A stretch of 64,000 bases of DNA from Pagrus major (GCF_040436345.1 NC_133221.1:2049618-2113617); one strand, 5' to 3'. Shown: positions 33,465 through 44,751, counted from the stretch's first letter. The notes: generated by a model from the sequence alone, not told the origin. Numbers and translations: made by a program.

Positions 33465-33660
33465 TTTAAATCAATCAATCAATCATCTTTATTTGTTTAA
33501 CGCCAATTCACAACAAAAGTCATTTCATGACACTTTCCAAACTGAGCAGGTTTAGACCGTACTCCTCGATTCATTTTTCCACATTTCCCCCATGAGCAAG
33601 CACCTGGCGACAGCGGCCTTTTAACAGGCAGAAATTTCGACCAGAACCGGACTCAATGGT
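33465..33660 (-). mobile_element. LINE/SINE 3' tail
   Basis: Read on the minus strand it has the typical fish LINE 3' sequence: GCTGTCGCCAGGTGCTTGCT, then GTACGGTCTAAACCTGCTC, then TTGTGAATTGGCGTTAAA, ending in (ATTG)n. It is absent from the duplicate spacer near 61033. Confidence 0.7.
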
Positions 33661-34859
33661 GCCTATGAGATGCCTTTTCAAACAAGAACCATGAAAAAGT
33701 GCCTTAACTCAACATTTAATGGCAGCTGTGCTCTTTAACTCTTCACAAAAGGCTAAAACCTACAGATCCAAAAGACCAAAAGACATCATCAGAGCAGATA
33801 AACTCATTGTTCAGGCCTTTATTTACATGTTTGCTGTTGTGTAATGGGTTTTAGAAAGACAGACTTAGAGGACAACACATAAATCAGCCCCCACGATTTG
33901 TCTATCACACATTATCTGGTCTGTTGCAATGAATACTGCTGTACAACAGCTGTGATGTCATTTCCGGTCACCTTGGTAAAGTTGTCGATCTTATTTTCAG
34001 ATTCCTTTCACCTGTAAGGATTTGGCTCCAGCCTCCACATGTGAAGACTCCGCCGTCAAAACCTGCAGTGATTAGGAGCAAACCTGCAGTATTAAGGAGC
34101 AAACCTGCACCGCTCACACATACAGCACTCAGATTATCTGTAGATTATGGATCTGTATTTGTTACTAACATGTCACTAATGTGTTGATCTGTTACTTCAA
34201 TAAAAGTACTAATACCACACTGTAAATATACTCTGTTAAAAGCCCTGCAATTAAACTGTTACTGCAGTAAAAGTATGTAAGAATAATCAGGAAAAATGTG
34301 CTTAAAGTATGAAAAGTAAAAGTACTCAGTGTAGTAAAATGTTTCATTCTGGATTAATCTGCTGATTATTGTTGTTGATTAATCATTCATAAAAGTGAGA
34401 AATGTGGTGACAGTGAGCCAGAGCCCAAAGTGACACCTTCATACTGTTTGTTTTGACCAACAAACAGTCTAAACCTCAACATTATTACAAATACATCAAA
34501 ATTAATACAATTGTTTAAAGGAAAAGCATCAAATCGTCACATTTGTGAAGTTGGAGCCATGAAATGTTTTTACATGAAAAAGGACCAGAGTGATGTAGTG
34601 TAATATAACCATAAGTAAGTAGTTAGTGGTTAATGACAACTGGTAATAAGTACTGAGATGTTAAAGAAGCTAATCAAAATGTGAAGGAATCATAAATGAA
34701 TGGTTAAAACATGTATTACTCTGCACTAGTTGATTGAACGTGCACCTGTTGATCGGATTGATGATTAAACCACTGTATTGTGTTAACTTGGAGTGAAATG
34801 TAACCACAAATGTAAGAGTGAAATCATGTAACCAAATATACCACACTTTTATTATTTTA

Positions 34860-35330
34860 AAAAAATGCAGTACGAAGAATGATCAAAGCTAATGGGATAT
34901 ATTCAGAGGGAAACTTGTTTTTAAAAAAAGCTCAGGCCAGAGTCACTAAGAGCTAATGGTGTGTTCTGAGGAAAGTACCTGTTTTTTTAAATAACCAAAC
35001 TCAGAGAGTAGAAGCTACTGGTGTCAGGAACGGCAGGGCACAGACAGGTGCATCGGAAAAATACCCGTCAGCAGAAGTGAGGAAGAGTAAGGATTGGTTG
35101 AGACCAAGGGGCCATGGGAGGACACTCCCAGTTTTTAGGCTTAAAACAAGACATCAAATGTATTAGATCAGATCAGTTGTTCATGGACGTTGTCTGTGTA
35201 TGATCTCAGCTCTCACTGCCGGCAATAAAAGCTTTACTGCACTCAGCTTTGAGGACTTCTGGTGATTTTTGACTCCTGCTTTTTGGAAAACCTTCTGAAC
35301 AGCCAAGACTGAAGAAAAGTCGTTATACGA
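34860..35330 (+). mobile_element. Possible solo LTR, shared with 62100-62580
   Basis: The segment ends with GGCAATAAAAGCTTTACTGC and a following U5-like stretch, the pattern of a retroelement LTR around its polyadenylation signal. The ends are not clear and no target duplication was found. It is in both units, so it predates the duplication. Confidence 0.35.
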
Positions 35331-36689
35331 CAGTGATTGTAAAGATGGTTCCCGGCTTATTTTCTATCAGTTGACTTACTGATTCATCAATTGTTTGATT
35401 AATAAAGTGGTGGATGTAACATAACTCTATAACATACTGTACGTTTGTATTTCTGTGAAAAAATGAGACTTTAAATAAATCATGATGTCAAGGAAATACA
35501 GAGCAGTTCACAAGTTTAAGTTTCATTCTGATGCTCAAACATTCTCGTGTCTCTTTCTCTTTTTCTCTGTCAGTCTCAGGAGGAAAGTGAAATGCAGGGT
35601 GGAAGTAACTAATTATATCCAGAGGTGGTAAAAGTACACAGTATCTGTACTCCAGTAGAAGTTCAAATACTTGGTAAAAGTAGAAGTACTGATTCAATTT
35701 GTTTACTCCAGTAAAAGTAATCGAGTACAGGCTCTGACATGTACTCAGAGTATCAGAGTAAAAAGTCTCCCTCTGAAGGACATTTGTGGTCAAAGCTAAC
35801 TGAAGCTCACGTCATATTAATATAATTCAAAGACTATTAAAGTTAAAGGTAGAATCAGTAGGATTTGTCCCAGCTGTTCCTGAATGCACCACAAAGATAG
35901 TTGATTGTTGAGTCTCATTCCCAGGACGTCAAATAGCCACATGTTGGGTTGGTAAAGCGTCCCGAGCAGCAAGAAAGAGAGAAAATAAGAAACTCTCTGC
36001 AGATACGAGACACTAACACGCCTTTTCTCCCCATTCCAGCCTCCGTCTCTGTCTGCTTACGTCTTCTTACATCTTTGTTTCGTCTCGCTGCGTCTGCCGT
36101 GCGTGATGTGCTCTGATAGGTTGAAATCAGTCTTGTGATGTTGGGAAGGCGGCGGCCTCTCCTTTTTCGTCATACAACTCACAACTTACTGATAGCACGG
36201 GTTTCCCTATTTCATAATCCAAAAGGGGCTTTTACCTTTATCTACCTACCTACTGGGGTTCTCGGGGAATTTCGGCTCTCAACTTATCCTTAATGAAGTT
36301 ACAGCTATGACTCTGAAACATCAGTTTTATCAAACATGATGATGTGATGCCAAACAATGAGAAGGAAAAATCAGCAAACCCTTTTATTATTACACACCGT
36401 GGAGATCATTGGATTTTGCTGTGTTTGTGTGCTCTCTCTGCTGTCGTGTACTGAGACTTGGGGATTTTCTGGGGTGTGTTTATTCCTGAGAAGTGATGAA
36501 TTTAAAAAAGAGCAGGAAACACCCAGTGGACCTCCCAAGAGTATAAGTTTAAGAAAGTATAAGAAGTGAAGCAGATTTGACAGAAATCATGAAACTAAAG
36601 CAACTTCAGCTTCCTGTTTGATCAGACAGACAGAGTGGAAGGAGTGAAGTGACAGAGACGGTTTTGTCTCCATCAGGATCAAACTCAGA

Positions 36690-36729
36690 ATGAAGATCCA
36701 CCACGTTCTGTTCTTCTGCTTCATCTCAG
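36690..36729 (+). CDS. Ig receptor 2: signal-peptide exon
   Basis: Identical in protein to the exon at 28452, phase 1 donor GTGAGG. Confidence 0.85.
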
Positions 36730-39700
36730 GTGAGGACTGATGACCTGACTGTCTCTTTAACGCAGCACCACACACTGCTTTGGGACATTTTATTTGTTAA
36801 TGTAGCTAAATGTTTGATGACACATGTTTTACAGTTGTTGTTGCTCCAGCTGATACAGAAATGATCATCTGTGTTCTGTGTTCATCTTTCCAACAGCTCT
36901 GTGTGGAGACACTGGGCTCGTCAGTGCAAAACTCAACATTTACACAGGAGCTGAGGGAGGAAATGGTTCAATTACATGCTACCTGTCTCCTAAAAACATG
37001 AAGTTCTTCTGTAAAGAAGAATGTAAAGCAGAAGATATTCTCATTAAAACAGAAGATGTCAGAGCTCAGAATGGCAGATTCAGCACTGAATATAAAGGAG
37101 AATCTTCTGGAAGAGGAGTTCTGACTGTGACCATCACAGATCTGACCAAGTCTGACGCAGGACGGTACAGGTGTGGTTTGGGCACAGATTTGGTTCCAGA
37201 CTCATACTGGGACTTTGAGATCAGAGTTTCTGATGGTGAGTTTCTACTGAAAGTCTTTAAACCTGATTTATTTAGTGAATTCAATGATGTAGGAATATTT
37301 CTTTTATCTAGATATGAAAACAATAGAATATAATATTATATATTTAAAAAAAAGGAATCGATGATTTATAAACTTTTTAAGGCATTTGTAGTTCTGGACT
37401 ATATTAATAAAAGTTTTAATCAGATTATGGGAAGAATTGTAGTTATTTATGTTGTATGAACTTTCGGAGCAGCTCTCAGTGATGATCTGTGTTCATGTGA
37501 AGCAGGAAATACTAAGATCAGACTGCAGCATTTCACGGACAGTAACTGTGGTGTATTCCAATAACGAGGCAGCTGCACACGTTCAGTAACTTTACTAGCA
37601 GTTCGGGGCAAAACAGTACAACACAGGTAGCACATGTGTATTCGCAGAACCCTTACTGAGCATGCGCAGACAACTACTCAAAGTACGGCAAGCCTACCAG
37701 GTCAATCAGTAACAACGAATACGGCATTGCTGTAATATATCACATTTCCTCCCCCTTTAGCTCAAAACTAACTCAAAATATTCTAACATCCCAAAACAGT
37801 GTTTATCACTATAGTGCATAAGCAAACACTATCATCACTGTAACTGTTAACAATAAAAAATAGACATGTTCACTTAACCATACTGAATGCTCTTAATGTG
37901 TTACTCAATTATAAACTTTTAATAAACTCAAATTCAGCAATCAGTTTCTCAACAGTCCTCAGAACTTCTAATCTCCATGATCAGTTCTGGTAACGCTGTG
38001 GCAAGCGTGTGGCACGTTGTGAGCGCCTCAAAGTCACTGTAGCTGGGTCAGGTGGTTCAGGGAGCCTGGGCAGCTCAGATGCTGGGGTCTCAGGTACCAG
38101 GAGCTCCGTTCCTGAACAAGCCTCTGCCTGCCCAGCCAACTCGACGGCCTCCTCCTCAGGTGCTGACTCCGGAGTGTCTGGAGAGAAGCGAGGTCGAAGC
38201 TGATCCCCATGACGTCTGTACATGTGGTCAGTTTTTTCACCTAGCACCTTGTATGAGACAGGGCCAGTCTGCTGCTTTACTACTCCTGGAATCCACCTTG
38301 GACTTTCTCCTGCAGTATTGCGCAGATAAACCTGTTCATCCACGTCAAACTGCCTCTCTGCAGCTTTGTTGTCGTGTCGTTCCTTCTGTCGATACTGCTT
38401 CCTTCTCACCGTTTCTGTGATGCTTGGTTTCAGGAAGTCCAATCTGGTTCGCACGTGTCTCTTTAAAAACAAGTCAGCTGGTGACTCGCCAGTCGTGCTG
38501 TTAGGAGTTGTGCGATACCGAAGCAGGAAGTGTGAGATTTTATCATCAATGCTCAGGTCTTCCTTTGCCAGCTTTTTCATGCCTGCCTTGAAGGTTGCAA
38601 CATACCTCTCAGCTAGGCCGTTGGTAGCTGGGTGTCTCGGAGCACCAGTAGTGTGGAGGATTCCATTTCTCTTCATGAACTGCTGGAACTCGTCTGATGT
38701 GAAGGTTGTTGCATTGTCAGTGACTATTTGTTCCGGAACTCCATATGACGCAAACAGCCTCTTTAGCCTGGTAATGGTCGCTGCAGAAGTTATTTGTGTC
38801 ATTTTGTAAACTTCCAACCATTTTGAGTACGCGTCGACCACGATCATGAACATGTTACCCATGAACGGGCCCGCAAAGTCAATGTGAAGTCTTTTCCAAA
38901 CACCCCCAGGGAACTCCCATGGGTGTAGTGGGACCTGGCGTGGCATGTGTTGATCCAGCTGACAAGTCTCACACTCTTTGCAGACTTTTTCGATGTCGAT
39001 GTCGATTTTAGGCCACCAGACATATTGCCGTGCGACTGTCTTCATCTTCACGATGCCTGGGTGACCGGCATGGATCTCTTTTAGCACTGCTGATCTCAGT
39101 TTTGCAGGTGCAATCACTCTTGTCCCCCACAGGACGCATCCCTGCTCCACAGACAATTCATCTTTCTTTTTGTGAAACACTTTCAGTTCCTCTGGTATTT
39201 CCTTCGGCCATCCTTCCATGATGTACCTGTGCAGCTTTGAAAGCTCTGGGTCGTTTCTTGTTGACTTGGCGATCCGTCTTGCACTCAGTGGTGCCCCCTC
39301 CAGGTGCTCACACCAGTGCATCAATGTATGCGGACACTGTCTCTGTTCCGGCATCCTTGGTCTCAGGCAGTGGAACACGTGATAATCCATCTGCTTTGGC
39401 ATGCTTTTCAGACTGACGGTACAGTATGTGGTAATCATATGCAGATAATATGATGGCCCACCTCTGGATACGTGCTGCCGCCATTGTTGGAAGTCCCTTA
39501 TGCTCACCGAACAGTGTTAGCAGAGGTCTGTGGTCTGTAATTAGGTTAAACTGCCGTCCCCACAGGTATTGGTGGAACTTTTTCACACCAAACACCAAGC
39601 TCAGAGCCTCCTTCTCGATTTGTGAATATTTCTTCTCTGCTGGGGAGAGAGACCGTGAAGCATAGGCCACTGGATGCTCTTTTCCATCTGGCGTTGTGTG

Positions 39701-42495
39701 CTGAATTACCGCTCCGATCCCATAAGCAGAAGCATCACATGCGAGAGTTAGCGGCAGGTGAGGATCGTAGTGCATTAACACTTTGTCACTTGTCAAAAGT
39801 TGTTTACACTTGTTGAAGGAATCTTGTTCAGCTTTGCTCCATCTCCAGGTGGTTTCATCTTTTAGCAGGCTGTAGAGCGGTGCAAGCACTGTGCTCTGCT
39901 GCGGCACAAAACGTCCATAATAGTTTACCAGCCCTAGGAAAGCTCTTAACTCTTTGATGCTTGTGGGTGCTGGTGCATCATGTATGGCTCTCACCTTGTC
40001 TTGGGACGGGTACACCCCTTTTTCATCCAGCACATGACCCAGATATTCAATCTGAGTCTTGCCGAACTCACACTTGGACTCTTTCACCCTCAACCCGTTC
40101 TCCTGGAGACGCTGTAGGACTCTGTCCAAGTTCATGAGGTGCTCTGCTTCGTCTCTGCCCATTATAAGGAGGTCATCCAGATAAACCACCACGTTGAGGT
40201 CCTTCATCAGGTTCTCCATAATTCTCTGGAAGATACTGACAGCAGAGTTTACACCAAAGCAGAGGCGGTTGTAAACAAACAGTCCTTTGTGAGTGTTTAC
40301 AGTTGTATATTTCTTGGAGTCTTCATCAAGTAGTACCTGTTGATATGCTGAAGCCAGGTCTATTTTTGAGAACAACTTCCCACCACTAAGTGTTGCCAGC
40401 ACCTCCTCAATGCGTGGTAGGGGGTATATCTCGGTGTTTGTAGCCTGGTTCACAGTAACCTTGTAGTCACCGCATAAACGGAGTGTGCTGTCCCGCTTGG
40501 TTACCGGGACTACTGGGGCAGCCCACTCACTGTGCTTTACAGGGGAGATGATGCCATCTTTCTCCAGCCTTTCCAGTTCTTTTTCCACTTTTTCTTTCAT
40601 TGCAAAAGGCAGGGGGCATGCTTTGTGGAATTTTGGGGTTGCCTCAGGCTTGACAGAGATTGTTGCCTTGATGTCCTTTAATGTCCCGAGCTCATCTCTG
40701 AAAACTTCACTGTATTTTGCAATCACCTCAGGAATAGACTTGGGCGGCTGTGTATGTCCACTGACAGTTTTAATCATTCTCCAATTGAGTTTTATTTGTT
40801 CAAGCCAGTTTCTCCCACACAGTGAAGGACCCTTCCCTTTTACAACTATCAGTGGCAAGTCAGCAGTCTGATCTTCATATGTCACTTTAGCCATGAACTG
40901 TCCTCTCACTGGGATGGGCTGACCTGTGTAGGTTTTTAGCTTGACACTCGCGCCCTCTAGCGGTATGTGTGAGAATGATCTTTCGTACACAGTCTCTGAG
41001 ATAATGCTGACAGCGGCTCCCGTGTCTATTTCCATCAGTACATTAACCGCATTTACTTCAAAGTCAACGCTGAATGGCCGCCTGTCTGTGTCACCTGCAC
41101 AAAGCACTGGGAACATATCCACTTCTGCCCCTTCTGCATGGACATAGCCTGTGGTGACTTTTTGTGTGCGCCTCTTCTGCGCTCCTCTCTTCTCATGCGT
41201 GGGACCGCCGGCCCTACACGCTTTTTGGATATGCCCCACTTTATTACACTTATGGCATCTACTGTCCTTAAAGTAGCAGTCACTGGCGCTATGATTTTTG
41301 CCTTTGCATCTATAGCACTCTTTTTGTGCTGAAGGTGAGTGTCTCTGTTTCCCATTTACCTTGTTAACAGAAACGGTAGCGCTGTCTCCCTTCCTCAGCT
41401 GCTGCACATCTCGTTGAGCTGTTTCCATGTTCATTGCGAGTTCCAGGGCTTTTGCAAAAGTAAGTCCGTCCTCTGAGAGCAATTTCCGCTGGCACGCTTC
41501 ATTATTAATCCCGCTGACGAAACCGTCTCGTAGGGATTCATCCAACCGGTCTCCAAAGTCACATTTTGCGGCTAACTGTTGTAGCTCCGCCGCGAACTGA
41601 GAAGCCGACTCATTACTTTTCTGGACACACCTACGAAACCTGAAGCGCTCCGCGATGACCAACGGTTTAGGCTCGTAATATCCCCGCAGAACGGCCACAA
41701 TCTGCTGAAAACTTTTATCCTTTGGCTTTTCTGGCTGGACCAGATTGCGCAAAAGTCCGTAGGCAGAAGCCCCCATTGTGCTCAACAGAGTCGCCACTTG
41801 TTTGTCGTCTGCAACATCGTGTGCTTCGAAAAAGAGCTCCATGCGCTCCACGTAGGCAGACCATGGCTCAATTTCAGGCTTAAACTCGTCCGGTCTTGCA
41901 AAGGTCGCCATTTACCTCGTCCAGTTTATCTCGTCGCCAATTATGTGGTGTATTCCAATAACGAGGCAGCTGCACACGTTCAGTAACTTTACTAGCAGTT
42001 CGGGGCAAAACAGTACAACACAGGTAGCACATGTGTATTCGCAGAACCCTTACTGAGCATGCGCAGACAACTACTCAAAGTACGGCAAGCCTACCAGGTC
42101 AATCAGTAACAACGAATACGGCATTGCTGTAATATATCACAGTAACTGTTGACTGTTTCTCTTTTCAACAGAACTGCCGGGTGGAAACACTCGTTTTTTC
42201 CGTACAGATACTGAAGGAGAGAATATCACAATGGGATGCCTCGATACTGTTCAGAGTAAACAGAAGTTCCTGTGTAAGGACAAATGTGAAACAGAAGAGG
42301 ACATTATCATTGAAACTGATGCCAACAGAGCTCAGAGTGGCAGACACAGCATTGAATATAAAGAAGGATCTACATTTGGACTGCATGTAACCATCACAAA
42401 TGCAAGCAAATTGGACACAGGATGGTACAAGTGTGGCTACGGCAGAGCTTTGTCTCCAGATTCATCCAAGACATTGCTGATCCTCGTCATTCCTG
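36690..42495 (+). CDS. CD300/pIgR-like Ig receptor gene 2, 5' part
   Basis: A near-identical copy of gene 1: signal exon 36690-36729, Ig1 36897-37235, Ig2 42172-42495. Splice sites and phases are intact, and the Ig1-Ig2 intron carries the 4.6-kb LTR element. No stalk or transmembrane exon follows within 9 kb. Candidates are the stalk and transmembrane exons at 60167 and 60561 (about 18 kb on), or the lectin exons from 51553. If neither is used, the product ends in the intron after Ig2 and would be secreted. Which applies cannot be told from DNA. Confidence 0.8.
36897..37235 (+). CDS. Ig receptor 2: Ig V-like domain 1
   Basis: It keeps all cysteines (SITCYL, FFCKEECK, RYRCGLG). Relative to copy 1 it lacks one Gln codon and has S to N, M to I, S to T, V to G and S to W changes, with only one silent change. 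Confidence 0.9.
37547..37744 (-). repeat. 3' LTR of the gypsy-like element
   Basis: A 198-bp LTR, identical by eye to the one at 41944. On the element's strand it begins TGTGATATATTACAG and ends TACACCACA. Confidence 0.95.
37745..37758 (-). other. Polypurine tract of the gypsy-like element
   Basis: On the minus strand it reads AAAGGGGGAGGAAA, directly before the LTR, where plus-strand DNA priming would occur. Confidence 0.8.
37981..39310 (-). CDS. Integrase region of the gypsy-like element
   Basis: An open frame encoding a retroelement integrase in a different frame from gag-pol. The zinc-binding part has HAGHPG and CKECETC (HHCC). The catalytic core has the DDE triad in HIDFAG, VTDNATTF and GLAERY, with 53 residues between the two Asp and 35 between the second Asp and Glu. 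A basic, Pro-rich tail ends RRSQRATRLPQRYQN before the stop. The open frame extends upstream to 39507, but only from about 39310 does it look like integrase. The core looks intact, but with the frame break it is unlikely to be made in the usual way from this copy. Confidence 0.9.
39308..41911 (-). CDS. Gag-protease-RT-RNase H polyprotein of the gypsy-like element
   Basis: One 867-residue frame. Gag is at about 1-195 with two CCHC zinc knuckles (199-212 and 219-232). The protease has EIDTGAAVSI at about 294-303. The reverse transcriptase has LRLCGDY, KIDLASAYQQ and the catalytic VVYLDDLL (577-580 are YLDD). RNase H has LACDASAYGIG and ITDHRPLL, and the connection ends KADGLSR. The start codon is 33 bp from the LTR, so the leader is very short. 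A stop closes the frame after the RNase H connection, where pol would normally continue into integrase. In RT, RLCFGVNSAVSIFQ lacks two usually conserved prolines (normally RLPFG and SAP). Confidence 0.93.
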   Translation of the reverse strand: MATFARPDEFKPEIEPWSAYVERMELFFEAHDVADDKQVATLLSTMGASAYGLLRNLVQPEKPKDKSFQQIVAVLRGYYEPKPLVIAERFRFRRCVQKSNESASQFAAELQQLAAKCDFGDRLDESLRDGFVSGINNEACQRKLLSEDGLTFAKALELAMNMETAQRDVQQLRKGDSATVSVNKVNGKQRHSPSAQKECYRCKGKNHSASDCYFKDSRCHKCNKVGHIQKACRAGGPTHEKRGAQKRRTQKVTTGYVHAEGAEVDMFPVLCAGDTDRRPFSVDFEVNAVNVLMEIDTGAAVSIISETVYERSFSHIPLEGASVKLKTYTGQPIPVRGQFMAKVTYEDQTADLPLIVVKGKGPSLCGRNWLEQIKLNWRMIKTVSGHTQPPKSIPEVIAKYSEVFRDELGTLKDIKATISVKPEATPKFHKACPLPFAMKEKVEKELERLEKDGIISPVKHSEWAAPVVPVTKRDSTLRLCGDYKVTVNQATNTEIYPLPRIEEVLATLSGGKLFSKIDLASAYQQVLLDEDSKKYTTVNTHKGLFVYNRLCFGVNSAVSIFQRIMENLMKDLNVVVYLDDLLIMGRDEAEHLMNLDRVLQRLQENGLRVKESKCEFGKTQIEYLGHVLDEKGVYPSQDKVRAIHDAPAPTSIKELRAFLGLVNYYGRFVPQQSTVLAPLYSLLKDETTWRWSKAEQDSFNKCKQLLTSDKVLMHYDPHLPLTLACDASAYGIGAVIQHTTPDGKEHPVAYASRSLSPAEKKYSQIEKEALSLVFGVKKFHQYLWGRQFNLITDHRPLLTLFGEHKGLPTMAAARIQRWAIILSAYDYHILYRQSEKHAKADGLSRVPLPETKDAGTETVSAYIDALV
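41944..42141 (-). repeat. 5' LTR of the gypsy-like element
   Basis: A 198-bp LTR followed, on the element's strand, by a primer-binding-like TGGCGACGAGATAA two to three bases inside. Confidence 0.95.
42172..42495 (+). CDS. Ig receptor 2: Ig V-like domain 2
   Basis: A copy of 29337-29660 with the same Cys pattern and phase 1-1 borders. It differs by I to T, Y to H and a block change in the last strand (KTLL for YPFP). The LTR element ends 30 bp upstream of the exon, very close to the branch-point and acceptor region. Confidence 0.9.
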
Positions 42496-42725
42496 GTGAG
42501 TGTTTATTAAAATCACATGAATATGTACCTTTTCTCCAAAAGTGATCATGAAAAATGTGTTTGCTTCCTTTGTCATTTTATTTATTCTGCAAAATTGTTT
42601 TTTTAAATGACCTGACAACAGCAGAAATGAAAATATGAGCAGAACATGTTTATATTTAGCATGTAGAAAAACAATAAATAATTGGTTTAAAACCAAAAAT
42701 AAAGTTAAAAGCATCACAAATACTT

Positions 42726-44751
42726 AAAAAGATCAAGAGCCATAGACACCATCTCATGTATCATGTGTGAATCCAGCTGTTGTGAGTGATGGAGAGCCTA
42801 CTTTCTGAGTGGTTGAGTCCGCGGCGGCGGATTCCCTCGGGTGATTTGCGGCTCTAGCTGGCAGTCCTGGTCCAATGGCCGAGGGTCAGCTCGTCCGGTA
42901 TCAGCCGGTGGGACACCTCAGTCCGATGTCTTAGGAAGAGGGCAGCTGGTCCCGTACCGATCCGGTGCAGATCTTGGCTCAATGCCCAGCGGGATGGTAC
43001 CGCTAGCGAGCGCTGGGGGCTTGTCAAAGAGTCTGTCTTTCGTTGGAAACCGCTTGCATGGTTTCAGACACAGCAAGTTGCTGTAGTGTCGTGATGATGA
43101 TTGTGATAAAGATGTTCTTCTTCGTTGCTTCGAGTGGTTCTCAGGCTCTGACTTTGTAAACTAAATCTAACTTCTTGAATAAAATAACTGAGGATGATAC
43201 GTTGATCAGGCGGATCTTCCGTTGTTAGTTAATGCAAGATAATCTAAATTAAGTTCACTTCTTCCAAAGCAGGTTACGATACTTAACTGTATAAAACAAA
43301 TTAAAACAGAACTTCGTTCTGGTACAAACTTAATAAAAGAAGCTAATCAATACTTATATAAAAGTGAGAAAAATTAACGCGTGAGCACTTCTACTGAGAT
43401 CGCTGTCTTGGAGCGTGTTTCAAAGAGTGGAAAAATTAAAGACGAGAGTTTCAGAAGTAAGTTACAAGAGTAAGAGTGAAAAACTAAGTTACACTAACAA
43501 AAACTAAACTGACTACAAAACTCAAAACAGAAGAAAACTGACTCGAGAGAAGCGATGTCTCCCTGTTTTATTATCTCCAAATGGCGGGCGTGCCGTGGGC
43601 TGGACTTGCCGGCTTTTGTCTCCAAGCAGATGGTGTGAAAATTCACAGGAACTCACTAAACTAAACTATAGTTTTAAACGTTTTAAAACCGTGCTTCACC
43701 TTTTCACAGAATCTCACCATGGCTTAATAGATGTACTTTGTCTATCATGAAAAAGGATTATGACATGATTAAAATCACTTAACATTCCAAAGGAATTAAA
43801 ACTTGATTAAAACGTAAAAGGAAACACACTTGAATATACAGGAGGTAGAACTGGTAGAATTGATCGCTTATACATATTTCTCCTAGTTCTAGCTTAATAC
43901 TTGTTAAAATAAAGACATATCAGAGACATTTACTGGTTATAACCAATAACATATTAAACAGAATATTTCTTAAACAGCTCGTCCAACTGTACCAGGACTC
44001 ACCATCAGGAGGTGCTGTGGTTCCACCGAACACAGGACAGATTAAACATTAAAACTTGATCTCAGTCAATCTTAATCGTAGAGAAACGGGAAAAAGATCA
44101 GTTTTATGAACTTCTTTTACTGTTTCTTAATTTGTTAGAATTAAGAGGGTGAGATACTGACTTAATGGCTAATTAGAAATGGTCTGAAATCTGGAAGAAT
44201 ACAGAGGCCATTTGAATGGAATGTCCCACAGATAGTGAGACCAGATGTGTCGTAAATAACAAAAGACAGAGTAAGAGCATAGAACAACAAGTCAGAAGGT
44301 GTCTGGTGTCCTTTCACTCTGGAGAGTATGTTTGTGGATCAGAAGTCAGAGAGACAGAGAGGGTGAGAGAGAGAGAGGCATCAGACGTGTTACTTAATTT
44401 GCAAATGTAAAGACTCTGTATTGACACCTTCTGATGACCAGTTAGTTCGTCACTCCTGATGACCAGAGGGAAGGTGACTCCATGCTCACTCAGACTGACC
44501 TGTCAGGGAAGACTTTATCTGTTTGGAGGGGAAAGACAGTTCAACATAGGAGTTTAGGTTGTAAATTAATTAAAAGTGTCCTCATCTGAAGTCTTTATGG
44601 TCCAGGAAAACACTGTCCTCTCTGCCAGAAGATAAGGTGGCAGACTTTAGGGCGCCTTATTCCTGTGAATAGTCTTCATCCAGATGAAAAGAGTTAACAA
44701 GAAAAACAGGGCCTCAATGTAATGCAGAGGCGATGGACATGTGTTCCTACA
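42726..44751. other. Unrecognised 2-kb block found only in unit B
   Basis: Unit A has no counterpart. The block has a GC-rich start (about 42810-43030), an AT-rich middle and no convincing frame. It directly joins gypsy fragment 2, so it may be part of a larger retroelement, but I see no LTR ends and no recognisable protein. Confidence 0.4.

Larger units (their letters stand above)
32966..34859 (+). other. Array spacer after gene 1
   Basis: Non-coding spacer matching 60722-62095. It has about 420 bp extra (33350-33770) that includes a LINE/SINE 3' tail, so that insertion is later than the duplication or was lost from the other copy. From 34190 on it has the AAAGTACT-type remnants common in fish introns. 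Confidence 0.7.
27960..36225 (+). repeat. Receptor array unit A
   Basis: It starts at GGGGCTTTTACCTTTATC and carries the first CD300-like gene. Its 5' part (27960 to about 29930) matches 36222-42725 once the LTR element there is removed. Its 3' part (32590-36330) matches 60325-63580. Unit A has a second stalk block and a gypsy fragment inside it. Confidence 0.85.
37547..42141 (-). mobile_element. Full-length Ty3/gypsy-like LTR retrotransposon
   Basis: A 4,595-bp element in the Ig1-Ig2 intron of receptor gene 2, on the minus strand. It has 198-bp LTRs (37547-37744 and 41944-42141), TG...CA ends and 5-bp target duplications GTAAC (37542-37546 and 42142-42146). The empty site is visible in gene 1 (GACAGTAACTGTTGAC). 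A primer-binding-like TGGCGACGAG lies just inside the upstream LTR, and a purine tract AAAGGGGGAGGAAA abuts the downstream LTR. It encodes gag-pol and integrase, with no envelope. The LTRs look identical by eye, so the insertion is recent. The protein resembles animal K02A2.6-type gypsy elements; the clade is not proven. Confidence 0.95.

Noticed and set aside
38009..41986. Plus-strand open frames within the gypsy-like element
   Set aside because: Antisense to well-supported gag-pol and integrase frames, with no similarity of their own.
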